A stretch of DNA of 64,000 bases from Salinimicrobium tongyeongense (GTDB lineage: Bacteria > Bacteroidota > Bacteroidia > Flavobacteriales > Flavobacteriaceae): positions 62,001-126,000 of the forward strand of contig NZ_CP069620.1 of assembly GCF_026109735.1 (NCBI RefSeq), given 5' to 3'. Position 1 is the first letter of the stretch. Every line of letters begins with the position of its first letter. The position numbers were made by a program, and so were the translations under genes. The notes under the pieces were generated by a model, which was not told the DNA's origin, searched no databases, and was given only the letters and a program-made list of their open reading frames with translations. This document shows, piece after piece, positions 30,584-38,508 of this stretch.

Positions 30584-33175
30584 CTACTCCAGCCTCACCG
30601 ACACAATCCCCACCCCATGCTGCTCCTGTTGTTCGGTTTCAGAAAGCTCGGGGCCTATGGAGAACTGCAGACTTTCAGCATCTTTGAGGTCAAATTCTTC
30701 CTGGATATTGTGTTCCATGTAAAGTGGTAAAAAAGAAGGATAAGGCCTGGGCAGGGTAACTGTTTTTACGGGCTGAAGTTCAGAAAGGGCGATTTCATAT
30801 TCCTGAATTTCAGGCTGAAGTTCTATAACTTTTCCAAAAGACCTGCCGCTATCCATAACCAGGGCTACCTGCAGTTTCACCGGTTTATCATTGAGGGCTT
30901 TTTCTTTAAAGATCAAGCGTGTCTTATCCTCCAAAGCCTCTTCCCTACCCGCAACTTTCCTGTTAAAATTGTACCGGAAAGAATAGTCATAAACTGGTTC
31001 AGCTTCGGTATTTTCAGGATCTACTTCAAAAAGCTTTTCCACATTCACTCTAAATTCAGCTTCTCCGGGATGCGCAGCAGGCACTGTATTGAGGGTTGGC
31101 AGCCAGCTCGCCACGACATTCCCGCTGTCTTCCGAAGCATTGAAAAGATAAACCGGCGCCTCAGGCTCGACTATACGTATCCTGTAAGGCGCATCAGGAT
31201 CAAAATCCCATTCGCCCGGATTCCCTTTTTGTCCTCCCGGAAAAGTATTGGTTCCTTCGGAAGTGCTTACTATAATACGGTATTCTAAAAAGCCCTTTTT
31301 GAGCAACTTTTCGGGAACTGCGGCAGCAAAATTATATGCCTCTTTTTGCTGAAATTGCACACTTTCATAAGTATTTCCGTTCCTAAACCAGGCTTCAACC
31401 TTTTCTACAGGTTTATTTGAGACAATTTCGGCTGAAATTTCATGTTTTTCACCCTCAGTAAGCGTAGGAACAGCTTCATGGACCAGGTAAGTCCTTTCTA
31501 CCGTAGTTTTAGGGGCTACAAAAGCAGTGAAATCTCTTTCGCTCCAGCCTTTGTAGGAAGACCTGCTTTTTTTGCCATTTTTGACAAGTATATAAGTACC
31601 CGGTTTTATAGAGAATCCGCTTTCAGAAGCATTTTTTGAAACTTCATTTCCGGAATTAAGGCCGTTAATGGAAAAGTCAGGCCCAAGATCGGGAAGTATG
31701 ACTTTCATCGCCCATTCGGCATGCTTTATCACCGCCAGCGTTTTCTTCAAGCTGTTATTTCCGAAGGGATTTTCAACCAGAACAGCATCGGGCATTACTT
31801 CCAGCCGCCATACACCTTTTTCAAGCTTATCAAGAAAATAAGCTCCTTTTCCTTCATAGTTCACTACCGAAGAATTTCCAACGCCTGCTATCTGCTTCAG
31901 TTTTTTGATGTTTTTCGGACGGCTTTCAGTAGTATTGGTGTAAATAAATTTTTCTTCGGAATTCATTTCAGCAAGATCTTTCTCATAGCTTATGCTGAAA
32001 TTTCCGAAGTTGAGATTAGCAGGATATTTGCCCAAAACCTTATTCATTGGCAACTGGTGAAAAATTTCACCGCTAATCATCAACGCCAGGGCTTTTGAGG
32101 GCGTGTAGGCGAGGTTCATGTAATGCGTGTCGTATTCGGTGTTATAAGCTGCCATAAAAGTAGGGTCGTAGGCAAAATGGGTGCCTACCTGGATCCCGGC
32201 CTGCCTGAAGCTTCTCGCCATGGCCGGATATATGTAGCTTTTCATGACATCGGCCGCATCAAATTCGTAAACCAGTTTTGCCAGTCCGTTTTCCTCCCAC
32301 ACCTCCTCAAACGGAATCTCATAATTGTTCACGTTGGGCAGGAGATTGCCCTCCAGTTCTTTTCCAAAGCCCAGTCCCGTGGGATACCACTGGAACGTCC
32401 CGCCGTCTATCCCGGCTTTTGCATAAGTTTCAGCCAGCTGAATGCTATGGGTCACGTTATAGAAAATGGGCTTTTTGGTACCGGTAGATTTCATGGAGGC
32501 AATCATCCTCTCAATAAATTCCTGCACCTTCTCAGGACGCTCCCGGTGGTGCGGCTCATTGCTTATTTCAAAAGCTATTACATTGGGTTCGTCTTTGTAG
32601 GCAATACCGGTGTAAGGATTCACGTGCTCCAGGAACTGGGCCAGGTAATTCTCCTGGGCTTTAATGGCATCGGGATGAGTGAGGCTGCCCTCTTTTCCGT
32701 ATTTGTGAGAAAAACCGGGTGTTTCGAGATCGGGTTCCGGCCAGCCACCGCCCCAATAGGCAATGGGCGTGAGCACGAAATTGATTCCGCGTTGCTTGAG
32801 TTCACTGATTAGGAAATCAAAATGGTCAAGATGCTCATTTTTTAGAAGATTCCCCTCTGCATCACTTATTTCGGTGTCCCAGATGTGAATGCGGTACAGG
32901 TCAAAACCCAGTCGGGAAAAATGGTAAACATCGTTCTGCATCTCCTTTTTAAGGTCCGCCCCCATTTTCTTACCAGACCGAAAAGCATGGGCAAAAGGCA
33001 CAGAATAATTCACTCCAAACCCTTTCACCTCCTCTTTATTATGACCCCAGCGCATCACGCCGCTGTCATCTACAAAAACATCTCCTTTTCTGCCATTTTT
33101 GACAGTCTGCGCCACGACCTGATTCGCCACTGCGATACTCAGGGCCAGGAAAATTATAAATCTAAGATTATTCAT
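30584..33175 (-). CDS. GH5-like (clan A) secreted putative glycosidase
   Basis: This 863-residue protein has a signal peptide of about 22 residues (VANQVVAQ). A clan-A (beta/alpha)8 barrel (about 45-400) shows an acid/base candidate E207 in FEISNEPHH and a nucleophile candidate E304 in LVYEFDAAD, the GH5 pattern. The remaining 450 residues are beta-rich domains (about 440-700 and 690-863) without a name I can support. Similar flavobacterial proteins are often labelled only as membrane or secreted protein and usually sit beside GH2 enzymes carrying DUF4982, as the remnant here does. The substrate is unknown; a beta-glycan such as mannan, glucan or galactan is likely. Three half-copies of the dispersed motif fall in or beside it. 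Confidence 0.7.
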   Translation of the reverse strand: MNNLRFIIFLALSIAVANQVVAQTVKNGRKGDVFVDDSGVMRWGHNKEEVKGFGVNYSVPFAHAFRSGKKMGADLKKEMQNDVYHFSRLGFDLYRIHIWDTEISDAEGNLLKNEHLDHFDFLISELKQRGINFVLTPIAYWGGGWPEPDLETPGFSHKYGKEGSLTHPDAIKAQENYLAQFLEHVNPYTGIAYKDEPNVIAFEISNEPHHRERPEKVQEFIERMIASMKSTGTKKPIFYNVTHSIQLAETYAKAGIDGGTFQWYPTGLGFGKELEGNLLPNVNNYEIPFEEVWEENGLAKLVYEFDAADVMKSYIYPAMARSFRQAGIQVGTHFAYDPTFMAAYNTEYDTHYMNLAYTPSKALALMISGEIFHQLPMNKVLGKYPANLNFGNFSISYEKDLAEMNSEEKFIYTNTTESRPKNIKKLKQIAGVGNSSVVNYEGKGAYFLDKLEKGVWRLEVMPDAVLVENPFGNNSLKKTLAVIKHAEWAMKVILPDLGPDFSINGLNSGNEVSKNASESGFSIKPGTYILVKNGKKSRSSYKGWSERDFTAFVAPKTTVERTYLVHEAVPTLTEGEKHEISAEIVSNKPVEKVEAWFRNGNTYESVQFQQKEAYNFAAAVPEKLLKKGFLEYRIIVSTSEGTNTFPGGQKGNPGEWDFDPDAPYRIRIVEPEAPVYLFNASEDSGNVVASWLPTLNTVPAAHPGEAEFRVNVEKLFEVDPENTEAEPVYDYSFRYNFNRKVAGREEALEDKTRLIFKEKALNDKPVKLQVALVMDSGRSFGKVIELQPEIQEYEIALSELQPVKTVTLPRPYPSFLPLYMEHNIQEEFDLKDAESLQFSIGPELSETEQQEQHGVGIVSVRLE

Positions 33176-33181
33176 GATTGT

Positions 33182-33750
33182 TTATTTCAAAGTAATAGTC
33201 ACAGCCTCCACACCCTCTGCACCAGCTTCAATGCTTACAGGGCCTTTTAATTCTTTTGTTCTTAAAAGGATAGTGGCAATGCCTGCTTCGGCTTTTACGG
33301 GGTTTTCGCCAATGAGTTCGGCATTTTCTCCGGAAGTGATTTTAAAGGTAACAGGTAAAGTGGCATTGTGAACCAGGGTTCCGTTTTCATCAAGAAGTTT
33401 TGCATAGATAAAAATGACATCTGAAGTTTCCCGCGCAATCTCCTTGCCGGAGATATCTGCTGAAAGTGCCATTTTTGACACCTCTCCCGGGGTTCGCACC
33501 ACATGGCTGGCCACTTCTTTCCCATCAATGAAGCCGGCGGCTTTTAATTCCCCCGGAACATATTCAGGAATTGAAAATGTAAAAGGCGGATACCACAGTT
33601 CATCCGAAAATGAAGTGCGTTCCGGTTTCTTTTTTTCAATAAGTTCGCCGTTCAGGTAAAGCTCCACTTCTTCGGTATTGCTGTACACGGTAACATCTGT
33701 AGTGGAACCGGGCTGCCAGTAATTGGCCAAATAACGCATTACGATTTGTT
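33182..33750 (-). pseudogene. C-terminal remnant of a GH2 beta-galactosidase with DUF4982
   Basis: The open frame (ATG at 33739) encodes 185 residues starting RYLANYWQPGSTTDVTVYSN. This matches the DUF4982 domain near the C-terminus of GH2 enzymes, followed by the C-terminal Ig-like domain. The frame runs only three codons past the Met before a stop at 33749-33751. The sugar-binding, sandwich and catalytic-barrel domains (about 600 residues) are absent from the window, and no export signal is present. It is a 5'-deleted gene, 6 bp upstream of the GH5-like gene, which may have been its operon partner. The deletion end lies against the regulator gene of the GalNAc locus. Confidence 0.8.
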
Positions 33751-33789
33751 AGCTCCTGTAAAAATAAGAAAATTAAAGTGCCTAAAGCT

Positions 33790-34551
33790 TTACTGCGCTT
33801 TAATTACTTCAATATTCTTCTTTTTTAAGGCTTCCTCCATTTCGGGTTCAATCCCTGCATCAGTAACAATTTTGTGAATCTTGTCGAACCCGCAAATAAA
33901 TGCAAGTCCAGATTTTTTAAATTTGGAAGAATCGGCCACTACAATAACTTCTTCGGCAACTTCAATCATGATTTGGTTAAGATAGGCTTCCTCCATGTAA
34001 TGTGTGTAAATTCCTGAATTTTCCTTTATACCATCTACCCCAAGAAAGAGTTTATTACAATATAACTGCCTGAAATTTCGCTCGGCCATAGGCCCCACCA
34101 AAGACATGCTGAATTCTTTTAAATAGCCCCCCGGCATAAAAACCTCAAGGTTTTTGTATTGGGACAGGTTGTTCACAATATCTAGTGCATTGCTTATTAC
34201 AGTTAAATTTTTAAAATCTTTAAGGTGGGTTGAAAGTTCAAAAGTAGTAGTTCCTGAGTCAAGGATAATACTCTCATCTTCGTTGATAAGGCTCATGGCT
34301 TTTTTACCGATAAGGCGCTTGTAATCGAGGTTTATTTTCTTCTTTTCAGAAACATTTAAAGCAATATTATTTGCTTTAAAAGCACCGCCATGAGCCCTTA
34401 CAAGAAGCTTGTTCTTTTCCAGCTTATCAAGATCATTGCGAATAGTGACTTCGCTAACCTGGAGCAACTGGCTTAATTCGGTCACATTCACCTGACCTGC
34501 ATCATCGAGCTTTTCTAATATAAGAGATCTGCGATAGGCTGTTTTATTCAT
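33790..34551 (-). CDS. agaR: DeoR/GlpR-family regulator, AgaR-like
   Basis: The start is chosen at 34551 (MNKTAYRRSLILEKLDD). The longer frame from 34593 would begin inside the candidate -7 element. The product is 253 residues. A winged helix (VNVTELSQLLQVSEVTIRNDLDKLE) is followed by the sugar-phosphate sensing domain, with LDSGTTTFEL and the C-terminal VVADSSKF motif typical of the DeoR group. It is the last gene of the AgaS operon direction and probably represses the divergent aga and susCD units, responding to a sugar phosphate. The symbol rests on context as well as family. Confidence 0.85.
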   Translation of the reverse strand: MNKTAYRRSLILEKLDDAGQVNVTELSQLLQVSEVTIRNDLDKLEKNKLLVRAHGGAFKANNIALNVSEKKKINLDYKRLIGKKAMSLINEDESIILDSGTTTFELSTHLKDFKNLTVISNALDIVNNLSQYKNLEVFMPGGYLKEFSMSLVGPMAERNFRQLYCNKLFLGVDGIKENSGIYTHYMEEAYLNQIMIEVAEEVIVVADSSKFKKSGLAFICGFDKIHKIVTDAGIEPEMEEALKKKNIEVIKAQ

Positions 34552-34590
34552 AACTTTTACGATTAATTCTTTAAGAACGAAAGGATTTTG

Positions 34591-34598
34591 CAAAATTA
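34591..34598 (-). promoter_or_regulatory. Candidate -7 element of the AgaR-like gene
   Basis: TAATTTTG (minus strand, 34598 to 34591) matches TAnnTTTG and lies 39 nt before the chosen ATG at 34551. It would give the regulator its own promoter apart from the upstream operon. Confidence 0.45.
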
Positions 34599-34726
34599 AT
34601 AAATTCCTACACTAATTTTAAGTTTCGGTAATTTACTCTCAATCTAGTAAATAAAGTTCTTCTTCCGAATAACTTTATTTAAATTTTGCTGAATTTTCTT
34701 TAAAAGATAAATTAATCCTCTCTTTC

Positions 34727-35719
34727 TTATGTAGGAAAATCGTAAGTTTTGATGGCATTATCACGAAAAATCTTTTCCAGAACTTCAGCTGGTAACGCAA
34801 GGCCTTTAAAACTTCCGTCAAATTCTGGCGCAGTGAGCTCTTTTGAAGTGGCAAAAAAGTCCCAGTGGGCCTGCCATAATCCTTCAAATTTACTTTTAAC
34901 TTCTTCATCACTCATAGAACCATCTTCAATAACATCTGTGCCATATATTATCCGATCCTGATATTTGATGAAAAATTCCCTCACTTTTTCATGATCTTCC
35001 ATAGCCTGCAACTGCACATGACAAATACGTTCGGCTAAATCGGTCTTAGAATTGGTGAATTTTTCAAGCCTTTTGGCAACTTCGTCAAGACTATATTCCA
35101 TGCTAAAAAGGTGCAGCCCTACATATTTTAAATCGGGGTGCTTGATCAACACATTATCCCTTGCCTGCATTTGTGCCTGGTAAGAAGGATAGTCTGGATT
35201 CTTAAACATATGATATTCGGGATGACCGGCAAAATAATCGCGGTCACTGTTAACCGTCATTTCTTCCAGTGGCAACCAGCAATTACGGGGTTCCCCCTGA
35301 TGCCCAATAAGCAAAATGTCATTTTTAGCAAGATATTCATAAATGGGGTCAAATCTTTCATCGTCAACCATAACAAATTTCCCATCCTTATCTTTCACCG
35401 ACTTATCCATCCCGATGTTCTTCCAAATTTTCACACCGGCAGCCCTATTAGCCAAACCATTCTTTATTTGCTGCATGGCATGAGGCAACCAGTTTTCAGT
35501 ATTCCAGAATTTTGTATCAAAACTTGTGATGAATTTTATTCCCTGCGGATATTCTTTTTGAAGATCGTGAATAACTGCCTCTTGCTCCTCTATACTTTCA
35601 AAAAACGGAATATCTGTATTAATAGATAAGAACCTGGCATTCCATTTTTTTGCTGTATCGAGCTTAGCAGTAGAACGTGTATTTAAATGAACATGTGCAT
35701 CTATAAAATTGTCTAACAT
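34727..35719 (-). CDS. Amidohydrolase-2 family metal hydrolase, candidate amino-sugar deacetylase or lactonase
   Basis: This 330-residue cytoplasmic protein has a complete amidohydrolase metal site on a TIM barrel: H9-V-H11 (FIDAHVHLN), K97 (GVKIWK), H140 (GHQGEP), H203 (GLHLFS) and D262 (YGTD). This is the PF04909 type, not the NagA/AgaA type that normally deacetylates GlcNAc-6-P or GalNAc-6-P. Yet it sits in an operon with AgaS, two PfkB kinases and a tagatose-bisphosphate aldolase, where a deacetylase is the one step missing. It may be a non-orthologous GalNAc(-6-P) deacetylase. A sugar lactonase, as in fucose or galactose oxidation clusters, is the main alternative. A motif copy (AAAATGTCATTTTT) is at 35323-35336. 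Confidence 0.75.
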   Translation of the reverse strand: MLDNFIDAHVHLNTRSTAKLDTAKKWNARFLSINTDIPFFESIEEQEAVIHDLQKEYPQGIKFITSFDTKFWNTENWLPHAMQQIKNGLANRAAGVKIWKNIGMDKSVKDKDGKFVMVDDERFDPIYEYLAKNDILLIGHQGEPRNCWLPLEEMTVNSDRDYFAGHPEYHMFKNPDYPSYQAQMQARDNVLIKHPDLKYVGLHLFSMEYSLDEVAKRLEKFTNSKTDLAERICHVQLQAMEDHEKVREFFIKYQDRIIYGTDVIEDGSMSDEEVKSKFEGLWQAHWDFFATSKELTAPEFDGSFKGLALPAEVLEKIFRDNAIKTYDFPT

Positions 35720-35823
35720 AATGATATTTTTTACTGATCACTTAAGGACTCTCTTCACGTTAAGCCACCAGTTAATTCAGGTTTTGATTTTGACACCTCT
35801 TTTCTCTTCTGCTGAAGAAGAGT

Positions 35824-36645
35824 TTATACGTTCTTTACCATTTTCAGTTTTTCAGAAACTAATTGAGTTATAGCCTGGGTTGCTACAGGAAATACTTTTC
35901 TAAGATCAATTTCCTCATTGGTAGCCAATCTTTCCTTTAAAGTATTCATAAATATATTCTTGATCTCGGTGGCCAGGTTGATCTTACAAATTCCGTTAGA
36001 AATAGCTTCCTGCACCTGTTGATGTGGCACACCAGAACTACCATGCAAGACTAATGTAGCCGCGGTACTTTTTGATATTCTTGAGAGTAACTCAATATCT
36101 AAATTAGGTTCTTCTTTATAAAATCCGTGGGCAGTCCCAATAGCAATTGCCAGGGCATCGACACCGGTAGCTTCTACAAATTCTTTTGCTTCCCCGGGTT
36201 GGGTAAAGCCTTGTTGCCCGTGTTCCTGCCCAAGCTTGGCAACAAAGCCGAGCTCTGCCTCTACGTGTGCCCCGTAACTTTTCGCCTTTTCGACAACTTC
36301 ACGCGTAATTTTTATATTTTCTTCAAATGGAAGTTCGCTACCGTCTATCATCACAGAATCAAAACCTGCATCAAGGCAACGTTGCACCAGGGCTACAGAG
36401 CCACCATGGTCAAGGTGAATCCAACCCTCAACGCCAAATTGTTTTAATCCCGTTCTACCAATTTTAACGGCAGTATCTAAACCCATATAATCTATAGAAC
36501 TTTGTGTAAGCTGAAGTATTATTGGCTCCCCAACATTTGCAGCGGCCTGCAGCACTCCGTGCAGCGTTTCAAGATTGTAAAAATTGGTAGCCAGTAAACC
36601 TCTTTTTTGAGTGGTAAATTCCTGTAATTTCTCCTTTAGGTTCAT
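35824..36645 (-). CDS. kbaY: Class II tagatose/fructose-bisphosphate aldolase (KbaY/GatY-like)
   Basis: This 273-residue cytoplasmic protein is of class II aldolase length. HLDHGG carries catalytic D79 and zinc ligand H80; the other zinc ligands are H173 (GTAHG) and H201 (HGSSG). It should split tagatose 1,6-bisphosphate into dihydroxyacetone phosphate and glyceraldehyde 3-phosphate. GatY/KbaY and fructose-bisphosphate aldolases share these motifs; the AgaS and LacC-like neighbours favour tagatose bisphosphate. It starts 2 nt after the PfkB gene stop. Confidence 0.88.
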   Translation of the reverse strand: MNLKEKLQEFTTQKRGLLATNFYNLETLHGVLQAAANVGEPIILQLTQSSIDYMGLDTAVKIGRTGLKQFGVEGWIHLDHGGSVALVQRCLDAGFDSVMIDGSELPFEENIKITREVVEKAKSYGAHVEAELGFVAKLGQEHGQQGFTQPGEAKEFVEATGVDALAIAIGTAHGFYKEEPNLDIELLSRISKSTAATLVLHGSSGVPHQQVQEAISNGICKINLATEIKNIFMNTLKERLATNEEIDLRKVFPVATQAITQLVSEKLKMVKNV

Positions 36646-36647
36646 AC

Positions 36648-37592
36648 TTAAAGTTCTTTATTCTCGATTTGTTGTTTTTTTAATGCTATTTCTGAAGCTG
36701 TGGTAAATGCCGTTGTGCCTCCTGCACAGGTTGTATTTAATGACCCCATAAGATTCCCATTTTTTAAACAGGCTTTCCAGGGAGAGCCTTTGAGAAATTC
36801 ATGAATAAACCCTGCGTTGAAAGAATCACCTGCACCTATGGCGTCTTTAAAATGCCGATTGATAAAGGGAGGTTCAATTATTCGCTCGTCTTCTGAGATT
36901 AAGAGTGATCCTTCAGTCCCCATTTTAATTGCAACAGTATTTACTTCAGGTTTTAAGGCTGAAATTGCCGCCTCCAGGTCGTCTTTTTTGGTAAGATTTA
37001 GCAATTCCGACAGGTTGGGAAAAAAAATATCTACATAGGGCAGGATTGTTTTGTAGTCAAAATCCCATTTGCCCTCAGGGTCTACCTGCAAGTCGAGAGA
37101 TGTAGTAAGCCCTGCGGCTTTAGCTTTTTTGAAAATTTCTAAAATGTCTGGTTTAATACCTTTCTGAAGGAAAAAATTGGAAAGGTGAAAGTGATCGAAT
37201 TCATCTAATGCCCCCCACGGGATGTCATTTATCGTAAAATCTTCCATCGCCCCACAATAGGTCACATTGGCCCTATCCTGGTCATAGTTCATTACAATGG
37301 TAATGCCGGTTTTATAAGTCTTAGATTTTCTAATAAAGCTGGTATCCACATCCTTCTTCTGAAGTTCTGTAAGCACGAATTCTCCAAACCTGTCTGCTCC
37401 AATTTTTCCGCAGAAAGAAGTGAGGGTGCCCATAGTCGCCACATTGGAAGCCATTATAGCTGAAGAACTACCAAGTGTAAAATCCATTTCTTCAGCAACA
37501 ATTTCATCGCCAATTTTGGGAAATCCATTGATGTTGTTTAAGATCAAATCAACATTCAACTCCCCTACCACCAATAATTTTTTACACCTCAT
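36648..37592 (-). CDS. PfkB-family sugar kinase (candidate GalNAc or tagatose-6-P kinase)
   Basis: This 314-residue cytoplasmic ribokinase-fold protein has a Gly-containing N-terminal strand (VVGELNVDLIL) and the PfkB signature DAIGAGDSFNAGF with catalytic base D256. It differs clearly from the next PfkB gene (LacC-like), so the two kinases are not recent duplicates and probably act on different substrates. In a GalNAc pathway without a phosphotransferase system one kinase must act on free GalNAc and one on tagatose 6-phosphate; this one is the better candidate for the first. That role is inference. It overlaps the upstream gene by 11 bp. Confidence 0.8.
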   Translation of the reverse strand: MRCKKLLVVGELNVDLILNNINGFPKIGDEIVAEEMDFTLGSSSAIMASNVATMGTLTSFCGKIGADRFGEFVLTELQKKDVDTSFIRKSKTYKTGITIVMNYDQDRANVTYCGAMEDFTINDIPWGALDEFDHFHLSNFFLQKGIKPDILEIFKKAKAAGLTTSLDLQVDPEGKWDFDYKTILPYVDIFFPNLSELLNLTKKDDLEAAISALKPEVNTVAIKMGTEGSLLISEDERIIEPPFINRHFKDAIGAGDSFNAGFIHEFLKGSPWKACLKNGNLMGSLNTTCAGGTTAFTTASEIALKKQQIENKEL

Positions 37593-38508
37593 GTATTATT
37601 TCCTTTATTTCTACTCTTTGCAAAAGACTTTTTACATCTTTTATTTTTAACTGGCCCAGGTCTTCAAAAAGGCAATTTGAAGCACCACATGCTACTCCAT
37701 ATGCAGCTGTTTCTTCGATGCTTAGATCTCTGGAAATGGCATGTGCCAGTCCGGCTGTAAGACAATCGCCACTGCCTACCGCGCTTACCACCCTGTCTAT
37801 TTTTACATTGGCCGTTAGAACCCTGTTCTGATATGCAAGCACAAGCCCGTCTTTTCCCCTGGTTAAAGCCACCATCTCTACCTTACCACTCAGGAATTTC
37901 ATTACATCTTGGATATCCTCACTCCCGCATAAATTTTTGGCTTCCTCCTGGTTCAAATGAAGCCCAAAAAATCCTTTTTTAAGCGCCTCCTTCAGCTGAA
38001 TACCAGTACAATCAAGGACCACGGGAACATTTTGCTTTTTTGCTGCTTCAATAAGCTGTGCATAAGCATCTACGGGGGCATTTACGGGCCAGGAACCCGC
38101 CATACATATTACCTTTGTATTACCAATTGCATCCTGGAAAAACTCTTTAAAAATATGCCATTTTTGAGAGGTAAATTCTGGTCCAGGTTCAAGCAGTTCA
38201 GAATTATTCATCTCACTTTTGCCCGACCGAAACGTGTAACATTTTCTATTGTTACCTTCCAGCTCAATGCCTAAAACAGTTGCATTTTTCTGTACACATT
38301 GGCCTTTAATCCAATTACCTGCACCTCCTGCCCATGCACCCATCAGGTTTGAGATATTACCTAACTCGGCAAGAGCCAGGGCAACGTGCACTCCTTTGCC
38401 CCCGGGAAACTCTTCTACCCGTTCTATGCGATTTACCCCACCTGTTTTAAAGGTGTCGATCCATGCATAGGTGTCGACAGAAGGATTGGGACAAACACTT
38501 AAGATCAT
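37582..38508 (-). CDS. lacC: LacC/FruK-like PfkB kinase, probable tagatose-6-phosphate kinase
   Basis: This 308-residue protein begins MILSVCPNPSVDTYAWI and has the GGKGVHVALAL loop and SAVGSGDCLTAGL signature with base D248. This is the pattern of the 1-phosphofructokinase/tagatose-6-phosphate kinase subgroup. It should add phosphate to C1 of tagatose 6-phosphate, making the aldolase substrate. It overlaps the AgaS gene by 4 bp and the next kinase gene by 11 bp, so all three are co-translated. A motif copy at 38156-38169 is read in the frame giving SQKWHIF. Confidence 0.85.
   Translation of the reverse strand: MILSVCPNPSVDTYAWIDTFKTGGVNRIERVEEFPGGKGVHVALALAELGNISNLMGAWAGGAGNWIKGQCVQKNATVLGIELEGNNRKCYTFRSGKSEMNNSELLEPGPEFTSQKWHIFKEFFQDAIGNTKVICMAGSWPVNAPVDAYAQLIEAAKKQNVPVVLDCTGIQLKEALKKGFFGLHLNQEEAKNLCGSEDIQDVMKFLSGKVEMVALTRGKDGLVLAYQNRVLTANVKIDRVVSAVGSGDCLTAGLAHAISRDLSIEETAAYGVACGASNCLFEDLGQLKIKDVKSLLQRVEIKEIIHEV

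Noticed and set aside
34675-34911. 78-codon frame overlapping the amidohydrolase 3' end
   Set aside because: Lys-rich, no recognisable protein pattern, same strand but other frame as a gene with a complete catalytic set.
36648-38508. The two adjacent PfkB genes as a tandem duplication
   Set aside because: Their N-terminal loops, signature contexts and overall sequences differ strongly, so they belong to different subgroups.
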